A program made the translations under genes and the position numbers. DNA of 38,322 nt from Lysobacteraceae bacterium 2PB (GTDB taxonomy: Bacteria > Pseudomonadota > Gammaproteobacteria > Xanthomonadales > Xanthomonadaceae). Under the pieces are notes generated by a model that had not been told where the DNA came from, ran no database searches, and worked only from the letters and a program-made list of their open reading frames with translations. Where the stretch lies: assembly GCA_005502915.1 (NCBI GenBank), contig SCMT01000036.1:1-38322 (forward strand), given 5' to 3'. The first letter of the stretch is position 1; the number at the start of each line of letters is the position of its first letter. Shown here in pieces: positions 33,120 to 38,322 of the stretch.

Positions 33120-34895
33120 TCATCTGCGCGGCAACGGCCTCGCACCCTGCGCGCCACCGGCCGGCCGCTGCAGCGGCGGCAGCGGCCGGCCGGTGATGCG
33201 TGGCCTGCGCGGACCGTACTCCGGCAGATCGCTGCCGGCTTCGTAGGCGCCGATGTCGGGCGCCACGTCGAGGAAACCGTCGTTGATGTTCGGCAGCACC
33301 TGGCCGGCATCGAGCACGCTGTTGCGCACCGGGCGCAGATCCTGCGGTGCGTAGCGGGTCAGCGGCGAGGACGGCGCGGAGATGGCGCGGGCGAACACCG
33401 CGCGCGAGGCTTGTACGGCATGGGCTTCGGTGGTCGAGCCGCGCAGGGACGCGAGCGAACTGAAGCTGATCGTGGCGAAGCGGCCTTCGAAACGACTGAT
33501 CTCGGAACCGAAGGCATCGAAATCCAGGCTCGATCCATCGACCACCAGGTCGGCGATGGCCAGCACCGCGCCGGTGCCGTTGCCGAAGCCGTTCCAGGTG
33601 CCGGGAAAGCCGCCGAGGAACAGGTTGTTGCGCGTGAACAGGCGCGACACGCCGACGCCCGGATACAGGCCGAAGGCATCGCCGGCCTTGACGATGGTGT
33701 TGTGCAGCAGCACGTCGCCGCTGCTGCCGCGATACAGCTTGAACGCGACGTGCGGCACGTTGTACGCGACGTTGCGGACGAAATAGGTCGGGCCGCCGAG
33801 GCCGGGCTGCGAGGAGAACGCGATGAAGGCGTTGGTGACGCGGTTGCGCAGGATCCGGCAGTTGTGGAAGCAGAAGTCGGCCTCGATGGCATCGTCGGCG
33901 GCCTCGCCCAGCTCGTTGCCGATGATGTCGATGCTGTATTGCTCGCGCGCTTCGGCATCTTCGAGCAGGGAGATGTTGTCGCGGAAACCGCTGACGCGGT
34001 TGTGCGCGATCACGTGGCCCGGCCCCGTGACCAGGATACCTTCGCCGCGATTGGCGCCGCTGGCGCCGAAGGCGTCTTCCCGCCACGGCGTGGTGCCGTT
34101 GACCACGTTGTCGGCGATGTAGGCGTTTTCAGAACGCAGGTAGCTGACGATGCCGTCGCCGTTGAACTGCGTCGCGCTGGCGTTCACCGTGCAGCGGGTG
34201 ATGCTGATGTGGTTCGACGCGTTGAAACGGATGCGGCCGTTGACCGTCAGTGATTCCAGATGGACGTGGCTCCGGCTGAAAAGGCCCAGTTCGCCTTCGA
34301 TCACCGCGCCGGGCTGGCCGCGGATCACGATCGGCCGCGCGGCGGTGCCATCGCGACCGAACACGAAGCCGGGATAGGTGCCGGGGCCGAGCAGCAGGAT
34401 GTCGCCGGGCTGCGCATTGGCGACGTTCACCGACAGATCGCCCGGCGTGACCGGCTTGATCACCGCATCGCTCGCCGGGCGGGGCACGCTGCGCGTGGTC
34501 GCGCTGATGACGCGGGTTTCCTGTCCGCCATCGGGGTCGGACAGCGACAGCTCGATCTCGTAGGCCGTGCCCGGGCGCAGGTCGAACAGGCTGCCGGAGT
34601 GCCGGTTCGCCCACTGGAAGCCCTGGTTCAGCCCCGCCGGGATGCGCCGCAGCGGCATCGCCGCGCGCCATGGCGTCTCGCCTTGCGCGCGGTAGCGCAC
34701 GTTGACCACGCCGTTGCGGTTGCTGTCGCCACTGATCGCCCATTCGAGCGTGAGCGACTGCAGGGTCGGATACGGCGCGGTCGTGGCGCCGGGCGTGGTG
34801 GCGTTCTGGGTCTGTGCGTGGACGGGCGACACGGCGCCCGCGATCAACAGCAAGGCCGTCAGCAGCACGGCGCAGGATGGACGAGCCCGCGACAT
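33120..34895 (-). CDS. Secreted parallel beta-helix protein with FN3-like domain (591 aa)
   Basis: A Sec signal peptide (residues 1-27, ending SPVHA) is followed by a fibronectin III-like domain (about residues 40-130, LTLEWAISGDSNRNG... YEIELSLSDPDGG) and a long right-handed parallel beta-helix (about 155-500) with recurring Asn-rich turns (YIADNVVNG, VIAHNRVSG, DIIGNELGE, RILRNRVTN, LFTRNNLF). The terminal APDIGAYEAGS is common in secreted polysaccharide-acting beta-helix proteins. The fold suits carbohydrate binding or lysis, but I see no catalytic motif that names a substrate. The ATG at 34895 has GGGAGATCGGAG before it. The last residues are encoded by a perfect 17 bp inverted repeat. 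Confidence 0.82.
   Translation of the reverse strand: MSRARPSCAVLLTALLLIAGAVSPVHAQTQNATTPGATTAPYPTLQSLTLEWAISGDSNRNGVVNVRYRAQGETPWRAAMPLRRIPAGLNQGFQWANRHSGSLFDLRPGTAYEIELSLSDPDGGQETRVISATTRSVPRPASDAVIKPVTPGDLSVNVANAQPGDILLLGPGTYPGFVFGRDGTAARPIVIRGQPGAVIEGELGLFSRSHVHLESLTVNGRIRFNASNHISITRCTVNASATQFNGDGIVSYLRSENAYIADNVVNGTTPWREDAFGASGANRGEGILVTGPGHVIAHNRVSGFRDNISLLEDAEAREQYSIDIIGNELGEAADDAIEADFCFHNCRILRNRVTNAFIAFSSQPGLGGPTYFVRNVAYNVPHVAFKLYRGSSGDVLLHNTIVKAGDAFGLYPGVGVSRLFTRNNLFLGGFPGTWNGFGNGTGAVLAIADLVVDGSSLDFDAFGSEISRFEGRFATISFSSLASLRGSTTEAHAVQASRAVFARAISAPSSPLTRYAPQDLRPVRNSVLDAGQVLPNINDGFLDVAPDIGAYEAGSDLPEYGPRRPRITGRPLPPLQRPAGGAQGARPLPRR
33155..33195. repeat. 17 bp perfect inverted repeat in the 3-prime end of the beta-helix gene
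   Basis: caccggccggccgctgc and gcagcggccggccggtg are perfect inverse arms around a 7-base loop. The convergent membrane protein gene ends at 33088, so this coding hairpin may double as a terminator for both genes. Confidence 0.7.
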
Positions 34896-34990
34896 CTCCG
34901 ATCTCCCTTCACGACATGGCGGATCCCCCGCGCGGCAAGTTAGCAGGCCGGAACGCGCCTCGACAGTGAATCGCGACACGAAGCGAGGCA

Positions 34991-35012
34991 CGGACGCCGC
35001 GAACGGCGTCCG
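34991..35012 (-). terminator. UUCG-loop hairpin downstream of the ABC permease gene
   Basis: On the minus strand CGGACGCCG-TTCG-CGGCGTCCG is a 9 bp stem closed by a very stable UUCG tetraloop, 37 bp after the permease stop. A second small TGACCG/CGGTCA stem includes the stop codon. No T tract, so termination efficiency is unknown. Confidence 0.5.
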
Positions 35013-35048
35013 GATTCAGTGCGGGGTCATCGCGGCATGACCGTTCGG

Positions 35049-37552
35049 TCAGGCGTCGAGTTCGCGCAGGGTGATCGACGGCGGCGCATCCAGCACGCGG
35101 CGCGTGGCGAACAGGCCGGCGACCAGCGCCGCGACGATGCCGATGGCCGCGCCGGTGGCGGCCATGCCCCAGTCCGCTTCCCAGGGCAGGTCGAAGACCT
35201 GGGTCGCGACCACGCCGGCGAGCACGGACGCGGCCACCGCCGCGACCACGCCGGACAACAGGCCGATCGCGGCGAATTCCGAGGCCTGCGCCAGTCGCAG
35301 CTGACGGCGGCTGCCGCCGAGCGCGCGCATCACGCCGCCCTCGCGCAGGCGCTCGTCCTGGCTCGCGCTCACCGCCGCCAGCAACACCAGCACGCCGGCG
35401 GCGAGCGAGAACCAGAACACCACCTGCACCACCCGCGCGACCTGGTCGCCGATGCTGCGCACCTGGGTCAGGATCGCATCGACATCGATCACCGTGAGGT
35501 TGGGATAACGTTCGACCAGCTCGGCGGTGAAGCGCGGGCGCGTAGGCGGCACCTTCACCGCCGTGATGTAGCTGCCCGAATAACCCTCGAGCGCGCCCGG
35601 CGAGGCGACGACGAAGAAGTTCGGCTTGAAGCTTTCCCATTCGACCTTGCGGAAGCTGGTGATCGTCGCCTCGAAACGCTGCCCCGCGATATCGAAGGCG
35701 ACGCGGTCGCCGATCTTCCACTTCAGGCGCGCGGCGAATTCCTCCTCGACCGACAGCTCCGGCTTCGCCAGCCGCTTGGCCGGCCACAGCTTGCCGGCGG
35801 TGACCTGGTTGTCCTCGCCGAGGCTCTCGGCGGTGGACAGGTTGAACTCGCGTTCGGCGAGGCGACGCGCGCGTTCGCCCTCCTCCGCGTACTGCGCACC
35901 GGTGACCGGCTTGCCGTTGTGCTCGACGAGGCGGCCCCGGATCATCGGGTACAGCGTCGGCTCGGCGATGCCCTGCCCGGAGAGGAAATCGCGCACGCCG
36001 GCCATCTGGTCCGGCTGCACGTTGACGATGAAGCGGTTCGGCGCGTCGTCGGACAGCGACAGCCGCCAGCGTTCGATCAGGTCGGTGCGCACGAAGGTCA
36101 GCAGCAGCAGGGCCATCAGGCCGAGGCCGAGCGCGGACACCTGCGCGATGCTGGTCCCGGCGCGGCGGCTCACGTTCGCCAGGCCGTAGCGCAGGCTGCC
36201 GCGCAGGCGCGAGCGCACGCGGCGTACGACCAGGATCAGCACCCACGCGATCGACGCCAGCGCCAGCAGCGTGAGCAGGATGCCCAGCAGCATCACGGCG
36301 CCGAGCGTGGCGGAACCGGCCTGCCACCACAGCAGCGCGCCGAGGCCGGAGAAGCCCGCCAGCGCGACCAGCCAGGCACTCGGCTCGGCGACGTCGAGGT
36401 CGCGACGCAGCACGCGCAGCGCGGGCACGCGGCGCAGGGCCAGCACCGGCGGCGCGCCGAAGGACAGCAGCACGACCAGGCCGACGCCGAGGCCCTGCAG
36501 CGCGGGCGCGAGGCCGGCCGGCGGGATCGACACCTTGAGCAGGTCGGCCAGCCACAGGCCGATGCCCCACTGCAGGGCGTAGGCGATGGCGACGCCGATC
36601 GCGCTGGCGATCACGCCGAGGATCAGCAGTTCGCCGATGTGAATCGCGGCCAGCGTGCGCTGGCTCGCGCCGAGACAGCGCATCACCGCCGCACCCGAGA
36701 GATGGCGCTCGCTGTGCCGGCGCGCGGCCATCGCGACCGCGACCGCCGCCAGCACGACCGACACCAGCGCGGCGAGGCCGAGGAAGCGGCTGGCGCGATC
36801 GAGCGCGGAACGGATTTCCGGTCGCGCATCGGCGATCGTTTCCAGGCGCTGGCCGCGGCCGAGCGCGGCCTTCGCGGTCTTCACGAAAGTGTCCACGGCA
36901 GCGGCTTCGCCGGCGATCACGAGCTTGTACCCGGCCCGGCTGCCGGGCTGGATCAGGCCCGTCGACGGCAGGTCGGCCAGCGGCAGGAACACCTTGGGCG
37001 CGACGTTGAAGTAATCGATGGCGCCATCCGGCTCCTGCAGCACCACCGCCGCGAGCGTGAACTCGCGTTCGCCGATGCCGATGCGGTCGCCGGGCTTCGC
37101 GTCGAGCTGGTCCGCGCCGGCGCGGCTGAGCCACAGGGTGCCGGCGGCCGGACCGCCGACCACGTCGCGCTCGCCGTGCGCATCGCGGATGCGGAAACCG
37201 CCGCGCAGCGGGAAGCCTTCACCGAGCGCACGCAGTTCGCCCAGTTTCAGGCGCGCGGACTCGCCGGCACCGACGCGCACCATCGTCGGCATTTCCACGG
37301 TTTCGGTGCGCTTGAGGCCGCCGAGGTTCGCGGCGTCACGGATGCGCCCGGCGATCGGCGCGTCGCCGCGCACAACCGCGTCGCCGCCGAGCAGGCGGTT
37401 GGCTTCGCTGGCGAGCATGCGCTCGGCGCGATCGGTGACGAAGCCGACCGCACTGACCGCCACCACCGCCAGCACCAGCGCAGCGACGAGGATGCGGATG
37501 TCGCCGGCCGCCAGGTCGCGCCGCAGCTGGCGCCAGGCGAGGGAGAACAGCC

Positions 37553-37556
<4 letters not shown>
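35049..37556 (-). CDS. FtsX-like ABC transporter permease, YbbP type (835 aa)
   Basis: A large permease with two FtsX/MacB-type repeats. The first TM is at residues 22-44. A big periplasmic domain follows (about 45-245). A block of helices runs from about 255 to 470, then a second periplasmic domain (about 490-700) precedes a final group of three helices near 705-815. It belongs to the YbbA/YbbP-like group, whose role is export or a mechanical envelope task. The start overlaps the ATPase gene stop by ATGA, so the two subunits are translationally coupled. Substrate unknown. Confidence 0.9.
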
Positions 37557-38308
<752 letters not shown>

Positions 38309-38322
38309 GGGGGGCTTCCGGG

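Overview
The window is a GC-rich chromosomal segment that I place in the Xanthomonadaceae/Lysobacteraceae (Lysobacter, Luteimonas, Xanthomonas relatives). Four things point there: a type IV secretion effector with the Xanthomonadales XVIPCD tail, a lipoyl-domain-bearing dihydrolipoyl dehydrogenase, a YajQ protein, and intergenic palindromes of the kind scattered through these genomes. The species cannot be named from sequence alone. No rRNA, tRNA, CRISPR array or intact insertion sequence was seen.

Left end (1-2880): a small array of integron gene cassettes, all on the minus strand, visibly less GC-rich than the rest. Four short genes are separated by three attC-like sites of about 60-78 bp. 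Each attC-like stem carries the unpaired A expected of a folded attC. The cassettes encode a secreted protein, a HEPN-domain protein with an R-x4-H motif, a PD-(D/E)XK-like protein and an unknown protein. No integrase gene is visible, so this looks like a CALIN (attC cluster lacking integrase) or a distant piece of an integron. The 440 bp between the array and glmU holds no convincing gene.

Centre-left (2880-9470): glmU (UDP-GlcNAc synthesis) is divergent from a GT-C-type membrane glycosyltransferase and a GtrA-like flippase candidate. Next comes an effector/immunity pair: a putative cytosolic immunity protein overlapping a T4SS effector with an HExxH metallopeptidase motif and an XVIPCD tail. 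The 560 bp after it shows no gene.

Centre (9470-21330): the complete F1Fo ATP synthase operon atpIBEFHAGDC with its promoter and a clear terminator. REP-like palindromes lie in the atpA-atpG and atpD-atpC spacers. Next is a small DUF2061 membrane protein gene. Then comes a pyruvate dehydrogenase sub-operon aceF-lpdA followed 3 bp later by an aspartate racemase-like gene. An inverted pair of REP-like palindromes sits in frame inside lpdA and encodes the linker between its lipoyl and FAD domains.

Right half (21370-38322): a DUF1801 gene; three tandem paralogues of a secreted four-cysteine family I do not recognise; an EamA transporter; an OmpA-like lipoprotein; yajQ, DUF1415 and a secreted protein in a tight cluster; a 520 bp repeat-rich spacer; and an operon of an RsmC-like methyltransferase, an RsuA-like pseudouridine synthase and a HAD phosphatase. 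An ECF-type sigma factor with a four-helix membrane protein, a secreted parallel beta-helix protein and a YbbA/YbbP-type ABC exporter complete the window.
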